A stretch of DNA of 39,439 bases from Syntrophomonadaceae bacterium (GTDB lineage: Bacteria > Bacillota > Syntrophomonadia > Syntrophomonadales > Syntrophomonadaceae): contig JAQUXM010000001.1 in the NCBI GenBank assembly GCA_028692415.1, positions 42,599-82,037 on the forward strand, read 5' to 3'. The translations under genes and the position numbers were made by a program. Under the pieces are notes generated by a model. It had not been told where the DNA came from and made no database searches. It saw nothing but the letters and a program-made list of their open reading frames with translations. Shown piece after piece: positions 9,278-16,667 of this stretch. Within the stretch, counting starts at the first letter, position 1. Every line of letters starts with the position of its first letter.

Positions 9278-10369
9278 TTATGAGTGCTCACCCAGCCACT
9301 TAGCAATAGCCGGATATACTTCGTTCTTGGCGCGGCTTCCAAACACCAGCCCGCCATGTCCTACATTATAGTTCTGATGAATCTGGTCCTGAGAAGAAGT
9401 GGCACCAAGTATTGCCGTACTTTGCGCCGGTAATACGATATGATCGGTTTCCCCGGTCAACAGCAGCATCGCTGCATCAATAGCCTTTAAGTTGATCTTT
9501 CTGCCATGCATCATAAACTCATTTTGGATTAGTTTGTTTTCCTTATAAAGATATTGAACCCACTCCCGATAGGCCTTGCCGGGAAAGTTTATGTTATCAT
9601 TTACCCATTTGTTCAAGGCTTTCCAGGCTTCAATAGATACTCCTTCATCAATCGATTTCCAGAGGCGGGTATAGGTTGCTACAAAATTATTCACGGGATT
9701 CAGCATTTTTAATCCAAAATCAATAAAATCCTTGGGAATCAAATAAAACGTATCAGTAACCTTGTCCACATCATACAGTGAGGATTGAAGCCAAATGCTT
9801 GACAAACCAGCATCCGAAAAATCAAAGGGTGCTGCCACAAAAATCATATTTTTAATTTTAGGCTGGGGATAGAGGGCAGCATACATAGCCGCGATGGTTC
9901 CCCCCATGCAATAACCCAGAATGCTTAATTCGCTTACATTTGAATACATGCACACCTTTTGTACGGCCCGGGCTACATAATCGCTAACAATCTGGCTGAA
10001 GCCAATCTCCCGGTCCTCCCAATCAAATTCTCCCCAGTCCAGAAGGTATACATCATAACCTTCGTTGACCAGATATTCCACTAAACTCATCCCGGGATAA
10101 AGATCCAGAATATAAGCCTTGTTGATTAACGCATACAGCATTAAAATTGGTGTTTTGTGCTTGACACCATTATGGTTGACATAACGATAGAGACGGCATT
10201 TGTTTTTTCGCCACACGGTTTCTTTAGGAGAGAGTCCGGTTTCGGGTAGAGGATCAAAGAAGAGAATGTCCAGCCATTGCCGCGTGGTTTCCAGCATACG
10301 GTCATAACTCTTTTGCAGCTCTGCTCCCACTTCTGCCGCTGAAGCGTGCAAGTATAAGGGTTTCTTCAT
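9278..10369 (-). CDS. phaC: Class III/IV poly(3-hydroxyalkanoate) synthase catalytic subunit
   Basis: Polymerises (R)-3-hydroxyacyl-CoA into PHA storage granules. Alpha/beta-hydrolase fold with the synthase lipase-like box LGYCMGG (nucleophile about C154), GETDHIV (Asp about 309) and VGHGGLVFG (His about 338). At 363 aa it is the short type that needs a partner subunit. The partner encoded upstream resembles PhaR, so class IV is the better call. TAGGAGG precedes ATG 10369. It is the last gene of the operon phasin-phaR-phaJ-phaC and is followed by a strong terminator. Confidence 0.93.
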   Translation of the reverse strand: MKKPLYLHASAAEVGAELQKSYDRMLETTRQWLDILFFDPLPETGLSPKETVWRKNKCRLYRYVNHNGVKHKTPILMLYALINKAYILDLYPGMSLVEYLVNEGYDVYLLDWGEFDWEDREIGFSQIVSDYVARAVQKVCMYSNVSELSILGYCMGGTIAAMYAALYPQPKIKNMIFVAAPFDFSDAGLSSIWLQSSLYDVDKVTDTFYLIPKDFIDFGLKMLNPVNNFVATYTRLWKSIDEGVSIEAWKALNKWVNDNINFPGKAYREWVQYLYKENKLIQNEFMMHGRKINLKAIDAAMLLLTGETDHIVLPAQSTAILGATSSQDQIHQNYNVGHGGLVFGSRAKNEVYPAIAKWLGEHS

Positions 10370-10391
10370 CTTTCCCCTCCTAAGCTAAATG

Positions 10392-10832
10392 CTAATATGA
10401 TGCAGGTTTGATTATATGTTCGCGGGGCGGAATGGCCACCGCGTCACCATCAAGTATTAGTTCACCATACTGGTTAAAACAGGATGTTCTCAGTTTTACC
10501 CGGCCTCTGGGCAACTTTTCAACTACTTCAGTTTGGGCTCTTACTGTATCATTGATAAAACAAGGCAACAGGAATTTTATGTTCTGACTTTCATATATGG
10601 TTCCTGCACCCGGCATCCGATTACCTATAACATTTGAAATCAATCCCACTAGCAACATACCATGCACAACCCGTTTTTTGAAATGTCCCTGGCGGGAACG
10701 AACTTCATTTACATGCAACCAGCTAAAATCACCGGTTATCCCAGCATATTGATATACATCAGTTTCAGTTATAGTCTTTTCGACATAATCCATATCGCCG
10801 ATGTTTAGTTCATCAAAGATATGTTCTATCAT
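10392..10832 (-). CDS. phaJ: MaoC-like (R)-specific enoyl-CoA hydratase
   Basis: Hot-dog fold hydratase predicted to convert trans-2-enoyl-CoA, a beta-oxidation intermediate, to (R)-3-hydroxyacyl-CoA for PhaC. The hydratase motif is visible as YAGITGDFSWLHVNE, with catalytic Asp and His, followed by VVHGML. 146 aa matches the small PhaJ type. It lies between phaR and phaC, which supports a role in monomer supply. No acetoacetyl-CoA reductase (phaB) is in the operon. The alternative, another MaoC-family dehydratase, is less likely given its neighbours. Confidence 0.86.
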   Translation of the reverse strand: MIEHIFDELNIGDMDYVEKTITETDVYQYAGITGDFSWLHVNEVRSRQGHFKKRVVHGMLLVGLISNVIGNRMPGAGTIYESQNIKFLLPCFINDTVRAQTEVVEKLPRGRVKLRTSCFNQYGELILDGDAVAIPPREHIIKPASY

Positions 10833-10853
10833 GTTTCAATAACCCCTCCAACT

Positions 10854-11396
10854 CTATTCAGGTAAATTAGGCTTAGTTTTCCTGGGTTTAGGATCGCCAG
10901 CATTTTGCTTGCTGCTACGTCCACCGGTATTTTTTTCCTTGGGATGGTTTATTAATTTGTCAATCTTACTGTTAAGTTCAGCCATCTCTTGCTTTAACGA
11001 TACAATTTCCTCTTTAATTTTTACCTGATAATCTGCCATTTTCAGCAGACTGTCGGTCATCTTTCCGAAATTGCCAAACAACTGAAAGTCCATGGTATCA
11101 ATTTTCTCTTCCATGGAAATAACCAGTTCAGCTACCCGAGCAATATCCTTTTTTGTGGGGTTAATGCCTTTTTCCCCTATTTTTTCCATCTGTTGCCGGG
11201 ATACTTTGTTATAGGCCAGGTATTGTTCCAGAGTTTTATCCAGGAGAGAAACAAAAGTCTCCGTAGCAATAAATCCTTTTAAAGTGCGCGCCCAATCATG
11301 TTCGTTACTGAAGTACATTTCCTTCCATACCTCAGCAAAATCAGGCATTTGGATGTTATTGCCCTTATCCTGTATTTTACCTGCATCCTCAGACAT
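10854..11396 (-). CDS. phaR: PhaR-like subunit of class IV PHA synthase
   Basis: Predicted accessory subunit needed for PhaC activity. The central segment NPTKKDIARVAELVISMEEKID closely resembles the Bacillus PhaR stretch PTKEDIARVA-LVINLE-K-D as I remember it. The C-terminal part is a predicted coiled coil (VKIKEEIVSLKQEMAELNSKIDKLI) and then a Lys/Pro/Gly-rich tail. I trim the ORF-track start to ATG 11396 (MSEDAGK, 180 aa), which has AAAGGAG 10 nt upstream; the 27 extra residues overlap a hairpin and have no ribosome site. It follows the phasin gene and precedes phaJ. Confidence 0.82.
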   Translation of the reverse strand: MSEDAGKIQDKGNNIQMPDFAEVWKEMYFSNEHDWARTLKGFIATETFVSLLDKTLEQYLAYNKVSRQQMEKIGEKGINPTKKDIARVAELVISMEEKIDTMDFQLFGNFGKMTDSLLKMADYQVKIKEEIVSLKQEMAELNSKIDKLINHPKEKNTGGRSSKQNAGDPKPRKTKPNLPE

Positions 11397-11450
11397 GATT
11401 ATATGTCTCCTTTCAACTCTGCTCAATACAATGAGAGTTATATACAGAAG

Positions 11451-11475
11451 GCGGTTATGGTACTGCCATAACCGC
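11451..11475 (-). promoter_or_regulatory. Intercistronic hairpin between phasin and phaR
   Basis: Perfect 10-bp stem GCGGTTATGG / CCATAACCGC with a 5-nt loop, 29 nt after the phasin stop. No U-run follows on the minus strand, so it is probably not a full terminator. An mRNA-processing or 3'-end stabilising element that lets phasin accumulate above the synthase is a reasonable guess. Confidence 0.6.
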
Positions 11476-11504
11476 AATGATACACAAAATATTTCTTAAA
11501 CTGA

Positions 11505-11852
11505 TTATAGATTTTCTACCTTCTTATTAAGATCTTCAAACTTTTTATTCAAATCATTAAAATAGGTGAAGTTGGGAACATCAACATTTTCCAGAGTGGC
11601 AGTAACTGCTTCCTGCATCATCTTCTGCATTTGCTGTTGATTCTTTTTCGCCTGAGTCATTAACTCTTCTACTAACTTGGTAGTTTCCTCGCGGGCAGTT
11701 TTTCTCTGATCCAAATACTTTCTAATCATGTTTTCAATTTGTTCCTGAGTCCAAGCCATACTCCCCAGAGTTACCAACCACATATCCCATAATTTTTCCG
11801 AAGAACTCTCACCCATTGCAATTGCCTTTTTTAGATTATCCGTGTTAGCCAT
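11505..11852 (-). CDS. Phasin-like PHA granule protein
   Basis: 115 aa, almost entirely helical and charged, with a long Gln/Lys/Glu-rich amphipathic stretch (ETTKLVEELMTQAKKNQQQMQKMMQE) and a C-terminal heptad coiled coil (FNDLNKKFEDLNKKVENL). No signal peptide or membrane segment. First gene of the PHA operon, which with its composition suggests a granule-surface phasin. I do not recognise a specific PhaP subfamily. GGAG lies 10 nt upstream of ATG 11852. It could also be a second PhaR/PhaM-like adaptor. Confidence 0.65.
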   Translation of the reverse strand: MANTDNLKKAIAMGESSSEKLWDMWLVTLGSMAWTQEQIENMIRKYLDQRKTAREETTKLVEELMTQAKKNQQQMQKMMQEAVTATLENVDVPNFTYFNDLNKKFEDLNKKVENL

Positions 11853-11943
11853 AAATTAATCTCTCCTCTCATAATAGGATGAAAACTCAGAATATTCTAA
11901 CAGCTTCACCTCCTTGATAACATTCCATCTGTATATATAAAAG

Positions 11944-11960
11944 TTTGTTATATTAACAAA
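11944..11960. promoter_or_regulatory. Candidate operator upstream of the PHA operon
   Basis: Perfect inverted repeat TTTGTTA-TAT-TAACAAA in the AT-rich 247-nt spacer ahead of the phasin gene. On the minus strand it overlaps a possible -35 TTGTTA followed 16 nt later by TATATA. A dimeric repressor site is possible; the regulator is unknown. The rest of the spacer (11853-12099) is non-coding and AT-rich. Confidence 0.4.
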
Positions 11961-12099
11961 AATACCAGGAAATATTATGGATAAGAAGTGCTATATACCA
12001 TTTTCACCTTATTTATAATAATATCACAAATTAGCCTAAATGATACTGCTTATTTTTGAATAGGGAGGATTATAATTGGAACGCTGTTGCAATATATGG

Positions 12100-12756
12100 T
12101 TAATTAGGAATTGTTGATGGCATGAAATGCTTTTTGAGTTGATTACAGGCATTGATATCAAATATCTCCTCATTGCCGGCCAGATAAAAATTAATGTTCT
12201 TTTTGGTAAAATGTGCATTGTCATTTGTTTCATAAACACCAAAAGATTTAGCAACATAGTCTATTACTCTATCCCCAAATAGAATAATATTGGGGGGATT
12301 TAGAATTTCCATTTCTTCCAATAAAAAAGGCAAGCAAAAAATAATCTCTTCGTCTGATGGTTTGACTGATATTCCTGAACATATTTTGGAATTCAACAAG
12401 CACTTATTATCTCGGTCCAGCAGCTTTTTATAGCTGCAAGCGCTACCGGTAAAATTATTTAAATTCTGTCTAACCGTACAAACTTTTGGTTCACATCTAA
12501 CCAGGAATGTATGATATATCTTATCTACATTTAATTCACTTTTTATCAAATTGCGCAGATCTATTAGTCTCCTACTATCCTTGGTAAGGCTGTTGTCAGA
12601 TTCAAAAACCATCATGATATCCGGTTCCAATTCACCTTTACCCAGAGAAGGTTTAATAACACATTGATTCAAAAGCGAACAACGTTGACACCTAGATATT
12701 CTATCTTCCATATTAATTATCCTGCGAATAATTACTTCCCTATTATCAAGTGACAT
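12100..12756 (-). CDS. Uracil-DNA-glycosylase-superfamily-like protein, apparently lacking standard active-site motif
   Basis: 218 aa from ATG 12756, which has AAGGGGGG just upstream; the track's 19 extra residues have no ribosome site. The start RCQRCSLLNQC followed by GKGELEPDIMMVFES, and later CLPFLLEEMEILNPPNIILFGDRV, follow the plan of family 4/5 UDGs: Cys pair, beta-strand, then C-pfL--ei--i-P-vi--lG. The canonical GE-PG-EDE active-site loop reads VFESDNSLTKDSRR, so glycosylase activity is doubtful. Many cysteines (about eight) leave room for an Fe-S cluster. Convergent evidence is modest. Nothing in the neighbourhood indicates its role. Confidence 0.5.
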   Translation of the reverse strand: MSLDNREVIIRRIINMEDRISRCQRCSLLNQCVIKPSLGKGELEPDIMMVFESDNSLTKDSRRLIDLRNLIKSELNVDKIYHTFLVRCEPKVCTVRQNLNNFTGSACSYKKLLDRDNKCLLNSKICSGISVKPSDEEIIFCLPFLLEEMEILNPPNIILFGDRVIDYVAKSFGVYETNDNAHFTKKNINFYLAGNEEIFDINACNQLKKHFMPSTIPN

Positions 12757-12876
12757 TATTGCCCCCCTTGAAAGTCTAGTCCCATATACCGTTTTTAACC
12801 ATAATTTCCACATCTCTATTTCTCACAACTTCGACAGGGCCCTTAAAAATCCTCCTCGATTCCAGACACTTTTTTA

Positions 12877-12940
12877 AGCATCGAAAGAAACTGCAAAGCA
12901 GTTTCTTTCGTACCGTTGCAACGAGGCGGGGGGATTAGAA
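12877..12940 (+). repeat. Structured repeat, copy A (5' half only)
   Basis: 64 bp matching the first half of copies B-D. It contains a perfect 13-bp hairpin (arms CGAAAGAAACTGC / GCAGTTTCTTTCG, loop AAA) followed by the shared block TTGCAACGAGGCGGGG and GATTAGAA, where similarity stops. Lies between the UDG-like gene and the next hypothetical gene. Confidence 0.85.
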
Positions 12941-12971
12941 TTATCATGAACATTATTATCCAGTGCTAAAA

Positions 12972-13002
12972 AGGCCATTGACTTATCTCCGGTCAACAGC
13001 CT
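12972..13002 (-). terminator. Rho-independent terminator after the 132-aa hypothetical gene
   Basis: On the minus strand AGGCTGTTGAC pairs with GTCAATGGCCT (11 bp including two G-U pairs, 9-nt loop) and is followed by TTTT. It begins 18 nt after the stop of the gene ending at 13020. Confidence 0.75.
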
Positions 13003-13019
13003 GGCTTTTCATTAAATGA

Positions 13020-13418
13020 TTATTTATCTTTCAGCTTATAGAGATAATCTCTGGTTCGCGAGCTTACTCCCCAGGTTGAGTCTGCCAGTTTTGCACATAT
13101 ATAACTGCGCATATTATCATCAAGATCGGGATCATTAATATCAAATATTAAGAAAAATACTTTTAATATGTCCAAGACATTGGTAAATAGCCTTTCGGTT
13201 GGAGCTTTTTTTAATAAGCTGTCATTTTTACCATAGAAAAATATCAGTCTCTTGATTACCCACATAATCTCTGCATTATTCCATATTTTCTTGTCAATGA
13301 TCTCTGTAAGCAGACTGTCAGGTCCAATTACATTTTCCTTTTGTTCTATCTCCTGCCATTCCCGGCTGCCGATTACTGTAGATGGTATGCCAAATATGGC
13401 TTCGATATTTTGTTCCAC
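13020..13418 (-). CDS. Hypothetical protein, helical, unrecognised
   Basis: 132 aa starting GTG with GGGGG 7 nt upstream. Predicted soluble and mostly helical, with a hydrophobic middle (NVLDILKVFFLIFDIND) and an Asp-rich stretch; no signal peptide and no motif I recognise. Codon use is like its neighbours. It is followed by its own terminator and lies 42 nt downstream of the LysM-NlpC gene, so it may be the last gene of that unit. Being bracketed by functional sites supports a real gene, but no function can be offered. Confidence 0.65.
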   Translation of the reverse strand: MEQNIEAIFGIPSTVIGSREWQEIEQKENVIGPDSLLTEIIDKKIWNNAEIMWVIKRLIFFYGKNDSLLKKAPTERLFTNVLDILKVFFLIFDINDPDLDDNMRSYICAKLADSTWGVSSRTRDYLYKLKDK

Positions 13419-13460
13419 AATCTTACCCCCGCAATAATATATCTTAATATTAACATGATT

Positions 13461-14105
13461 TTAGCGTAATATTCTCCGCCCACCAACATAATTGCCGCTA
13501 TAGTAACCGGAGCTAAGTGATGAATATATCACACCTCCACTGCGGGGGGAACTGGAATGGATAAACTGATCATTCCCCGAATAAATACCAACATGATCAA
13601 TACTGGAACTCCCGCAGGCAAAAAACACCAGATCGCCAGCGACTAAATCCGGCTTGCCAACCTCAGCCCCATTTCCATACTGGGCAGCAGCATTATGCGG
13701 CAAGTTGATATCGAATTGAGCAAATATATAACGAACAAAACCAGAACAATCAAATCCACCCGGGCTTTGTCCCCCATAACGATAAGGGGTTCCCAAATAT
13801 TCTTGAGCCTTTTCAATAATTCTGGTGCCGTCTAAAGGGTTCCCCGCTCTTGACGGCGTAGGAACATTATTGTCAGGAATTACAACCGTGCTATTAATGA
13901 TTAATTGGGTGCCAATTTTAAGAAAGGATGAATTGAGTTGATTATCATTTTTAATGGTTTCAACAGAGGTTCCGTATTTCTGGGCAATAGCCCATAGACA
14001 ATCACCGGATTTAACAGTATATGTAGTTTCAGCAGCCATCAGGCTTGTCCCTGTAAAAAGCATAATTATCAATGCCAGACAAAATACCTTTATACTTCTA
14101 GTCAT
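13461..14105 (-). CDS. Secreted LysM-NlpC/P60 peptidoglycan endopeptidase
   Basis: Predicted cell-wall hydrolase cutting peptide stems. Signal peptide about residues 1-24 (KVFCLALIIMLFTGTSLMA-AE). One LysM domain follows (TYTVKSGDCLWAIAQKYGTSVETIKNDN...LKIGTQLII, about 28-72), then a short linker and an NlpC/P60 domain with catalytic Cys in FDCSGF (about 120), His in DHVGIY (about 171) and a third polar residue in FIHSSS. 214 aa is a complete small member of the family. Upstream (14106-14203) is a 98-nt non-coding spacer, so it may have its own promoter. In spore-formers such enzymes serve growth, sporulation or germination; which applies here is not shown. Confidence 0.93.
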   Translation of the reverse strand: MTRSIKVFCLALIIMLFTGTSLMAAETTYTVKSGDCLWAIAQKYGTSVETIKNDNQLNSSFLKIGTQLIINSTVVIPDNNVPTPSRAGNPLDGTRIIEKAQEYLGTPYRYGGQSPGGFDCSGFVRYIFAQFDINLPHNAAAQYGNGAEVGKPDLVAGDLVFFACGSSSIDHVGIYSGNDQFIHSSSPRSGGVIYSSLSSGYYSGNYVGGRRILR

Positions 14106-14203
14106 TCTTTCCCTACCTTTCGCAGAATATAAAAACTTTAATTTCTTATTCTACAAAGGTAGTTAAAATTCCTGCACGATTATGACGATTTTAACATTTT
14201 CCT

Positions 14204-15034
14204 TTAAGTTCTGTTTCTATGTGCGGATATTTTTGCTATTAAATTATGGGTTATGAAGCTGCAGCCCAAACTGTTCCGGAAGTTTTCGTTACTGTTGCCA
14301 TGATAATCCGACCCGCCGGTAACCAGCAAATTATACTTGCGGCTCAAGTCCAAGAATTTTGCAATCTGGTTTTCATCATGTTGCGGATAGTATACCTCCA
14401 GCCCTTCGATCCCCAGCTTTATGATATCTAATATCACTGGCTCATCAGCAATAAGCCCAGGATGAGCCAATACCGGTATGCCTCCCACAGTTTTTATTAA
14501 ATCAATCGCCTCCTGAGGCAGAAATTTATAGCGATTTACATAGGCTGGTTTACCCTTGCCAATATACTTGTTAAAAGCCTCCGCTATGGAAAAAACATAG
14601 TTATTTTTAATCAAAGCCAGGGCAATATGGGGTCTTCCAATTAAATCTCCCCCAGCCAGATCTTGCACCTGATCAAAGCTGATGGACATACCCAATCCGT
14701 TGAGTTTGTGAATCATTTTTTGAGCTCTTTCGTATCGAGCCCATCTAATCTCTTCCAGGCGCTTAATCAATCTTGAATTATGATAGTCTATATAGTAACC
14801 CAGTATATGAACCTCCTGCTCCCCGGCTTCAGTATTCATCTCAATACCCGGTATTATATCAATACTGAATTCATTCTCATTTTTATATAATATTGCGGGT
14901 TCCAGACCGTTAATTGTATCATGATCGGTAATGGCTATTCCCTGTATTGCTGACGCGATTGCCAAATCAACAATTTCGCATGGGCTTAGTGCTCCATCCG
15001 AAGCTGAAGTGTGAACATGCAAGTCATATATCAT
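14204..15034 (-). CDS. PHP-domain metal-dependent phosphoesterase (TrpH/RNase AM-like)
   Basis: Polymerase-and-histidinol-phosphatase superfamily enzyme. Metal-binding signatures are intact: DLHVHTSASDG at the N-terminus, ITDHDT (about 37-42), IPGIEMNTE, VLAHPG and GGSDYHG near the end. Characterised relatives are 3',5'-nucleotide bisphosphatases and 5'-3' exoribonucleases trimming rRNA. 276 aa, normal length. AAAGGAG precedes ATG 15034. It lies 19 nt downstream of the dipeptidase gene, so the two are likely cotranscribed. Confidence 0.88.
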   Translation of the reverse strand: MIYDLHVHTSASDGALSPCEIVDLAIASAIQGIAITDHDTINGLEPAILYKNENEFSIDIIPGIEMNTEAGEQEVHILGYYIDYHNSRLIKRLEEIRWARYERAQKMIHKLNGLGMSISFDQVQDLAGGDLIGRPHIALALIKNNYVFSIAEAFNKYIGKGKPAYVNRYKFLPQEAIDLIKTVGGIPVLAHPGLIADEPVILDIIKLGIEGLEVYYPQHDENQIAKFLDLSRKYNLLVTGGSDYHGNSNENFRNSLGCSFITHNLIAKISAHRNRT

Positions 15035-15053
15035 GCTGAATCTCCTTTGTTAA

Positions 15054-15980
15054 TCAAATAACCGCTTTTATAACCCGAAGCGCATTCTCACTCAAAATCA
15101 TATCCACTTCCTTCGGGCTAAATCCTCTCTTAAATAATTGTAACTCCAGACCCTCGTATTGTTCCACTCCAGGCAATACAACATGATCAGCACCGTCAAA
15201 ATCCGAACCCAAACCGACATGCTCAATGCCTATCAGCCCTGCAATATATACTATATGATCAATTAGGTCATCAAGCTGACAGTTCCCATCTTCTTTTACA
15301 AAGTCAGCAACTTGATTAATCCCTACAACACCTCCATTACGAGCCAGTGCTTTTAATTGCCGGTCATCCAGATTTCTCCAGTGATCACATAAAGCTCGGG
15401 CATTGGCATGACTAACCATTAAGGGATATTGATAGTATTCAAGTGCTTCATAGAAGCCCTTAACCGCCAAATGCGATAAATCCAATAATATACCAAGCTT
15501 ATTCATCTCAGTAATTACTTCCCGGCCTTTTACACTCAAACCACTGGCTTTTTCACCTTCATATAAGCCATCAGCCAGGTAATTGCGATTGTTCCAAGTC
15601 AGTCCCAGGCTACGTAAACCTAATCGATATAATATTCTTAGAATTTCAATATCGCTTCCAAGTGCTTCCCCACCTTCCAGATGCAGGATACAACCGATTT
15701 TTTGCCTATTGTCGGGCGTTTCAATATCGCTGTATCGACTTACCTGATACAAGTGCTCAGCGTTTTTTGCCATTTCGAAATGGTATTTATCAATCTGTTT
15801 TAGAATTTGCCGCAGCGCCAGATTGGATTCTACAGGCATTGTAAACAGGGCAAATACCTGAACTTTGATATTGGCCTTTTGTGCCCGACGAATATCAAAG
15901 TGACCGCTGTTTTCCAACAGTTGCTCATCTTTGTCATAAATAGCGGAAATAGTATCGCAATGAAGATCGACGATTTTCAT
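15054..15980 (-). CDS. Membrane-dipeptidase-family (M19) zinc peptidase
   Basis: Amidohydrolase-fold dipeptidase of the renal dipeptidase family, often acting on D-amino-acid dipeptides or small amides. Metal ligands are visible: DLHCDT (HxD, residues 7-9), LHLEGGEAL (bridging Glu), VSHANARAL and GLGSDFDGAD. 308 aa, no signal peptide, so cytoplasmic. GGAGG lies upstream of ATG 15980. It starts only 22 nt after the terminator that follows spoVS, so it depends on readthrough or on a promoter overlapping that hairpin. Confidence 0.92.
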   Translation of the reverse strand: MKIVDLHCDTISAIYDKDEQLLENSGHFDIRRAQKANIKVQVFALFTMPVESNLALRQILKQIDKYHFEMAKNAEHLYQVSRYSDIETPDNRQKIGCILHLEGGEALGSDIEILRILYRLGLRSLGLTWNNRNYLADGLYEGEKASGLSVKGREVITEMNKLGILLDLSHLAVKGFYEALEYYQYPLMVSHANARALCDHWRNLDDRQLKALARNGGVVGINQVADFVKEDGNCQLDDLIDHIVYIAGLIGIEHVGLGSDFDGADHVVLPGVEQYEGLELQLFKRGFSPKEVDMILSENALRVIKAVI

Positions 15981-16001
15981 CCCAGTCCTCCCTCTAAGAA
16001 A

Positions 16002-16027
16002 AATAACCTGCTATGGAGCAGGTTATT
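16002..16027 (-). terminator. Terminator after spoVS
   Basis: 11-bp perfect stem AATAACCTGCT / AGCAGGTTATT with a 4-nt loop; on the minus strand it runs into TTTTTCTT. 31 nt downstream of the spoVS stop. Confidence 0.85.
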
Positions 16028-16057
16028 CAATCTGTAATTATAATTGTTATCCAAGAT

Positions 16058-16318
16058 CTATCTTGGTTCAATAATTAGCTTAATAGCTGTTCTCTCTTCT
16101 CCATCTATGCTTATGTCGGTAAAGGCCGGTATACAAATCAGATCCATTCCACTAGGAGCAACAAATCCTCTAGCTATGGCTATTGCTTTGATAGATTGAT
16201 TAATGGCACCAGCACCAATGGCTTGTATTTCGGCAGCTCCCTTTTCTCGCAAAACTCCAGCAAGGGCACCTGCAACTGAGTTTGGACTGGATTTGGCTGA
16301 AACCTTCAATACTTCCAT
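16058..16318 (-). CDS. spoVS: Stage V sporulation protein S
   Basis: Small Alba-like DNA/RNA-binding protein affecting entry into and progress of sporulation. 86 aa, with the near-invariant MEVLKVSAKSSPNSVAGALAGVLREKG and QAIGAGAINQSIKAIAIARGF. GGAGG lies 7 nt upstream of ATG 16318. Position downstream of ymdB is the same as in Bacillus. A sigma-H-like promoter lies upstream and a terminator directly downstream, so it is probably monocistronic or nearly so. Confidence 0.97.
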   Translation of the reverse strand: MEVLKVSAKSSPNSVAGALAGVLREKGAAEIQAIGAGAINQSIKAIAIARGFVAPSGMDLICIPAFTDISIDGEERTAIKLIIEPR

Positions 16319-16371
16319 TAAATAACCTCCCTTATATTTATGCAGTAGATAGGTTGCTCATTATTATGTAT

Positions 16372-16398
16372 ATTCTAAGTTTATATGGTAATTCCTTC
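16372..16398 (-). promoter_or_regulatory. Candidate sigma-H promoter of spoVS
   Basis: Minus strand reads GAAGGAATT, 13 nt, then AGAAT. The Bacillus sigma-H consensus is about RWAGGANNT-N13/14-HGAAT, so both elements match. Bacillus spoVS is itself a sigma-H gene, which makes the match more credible. Distance to ATG is 53 nt. Confidence 0.5.
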
Positions 16399-16667
16399 TT
16401 TTTGCAATAATGTTTTTGGTTATTTTTTCTATTTATTTAGAATCAGCCGACCCATTACCATAAGGAAAAATTTCATTCGTTAAGGAATAGGGACTTACCC
16501 AGGGAATGTCCCCATGGCAAATCGCCCCAGCGTGTATTAAACGTGCAAAATGTGATGGCAACAAGGAAAAGGGTTATAGCCACTGCTAAGGAAAAGCGAA
16601 AAAACTCTTTAATGGTCAATGGTGGATATGTTGCGAAGGATTGCCCCTGAGCGGTTTTGACAATATC
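16399..16667. other. Non-coding spacer between ymdB and spoVS with REP-like dyad
   Basis: No convincing gene. The only clear structure is an imperfect dyad around 16488-16512 (GGGACTTACCC / GGGAATGTCCC type). A plus-strand reading from about 16551 (MATRKRVIATAKEKRKN...) is short and has no ribosome site. The segment may be the decayed remains of a repeat element. Confidence 0.4.

Noticed and set aside
11901-11915. Perfect Shine-Dalgarno AAGGAGG(TGA) about 50 nt before the phasin gene, possible leader peptide
   Set aside because: No ATG/GTG/TTG at a usable distance; only a CTG at about 5 nt giving a short frame. The GTG overlaps the Shine-Dalgarno itself.
12036-12257. Minus-strand ORF of 73 aa overlapping the UDG-like gene
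   Set aside because: Different frame of a better-supported gene, no Shine-Dalgarno.
16551-16650. Small plus-strand ORF starting MATRKRVIATAKEKRKN
   Set aside because: About 30 codons, no ribosome site, opposite to all genes; probably chance.
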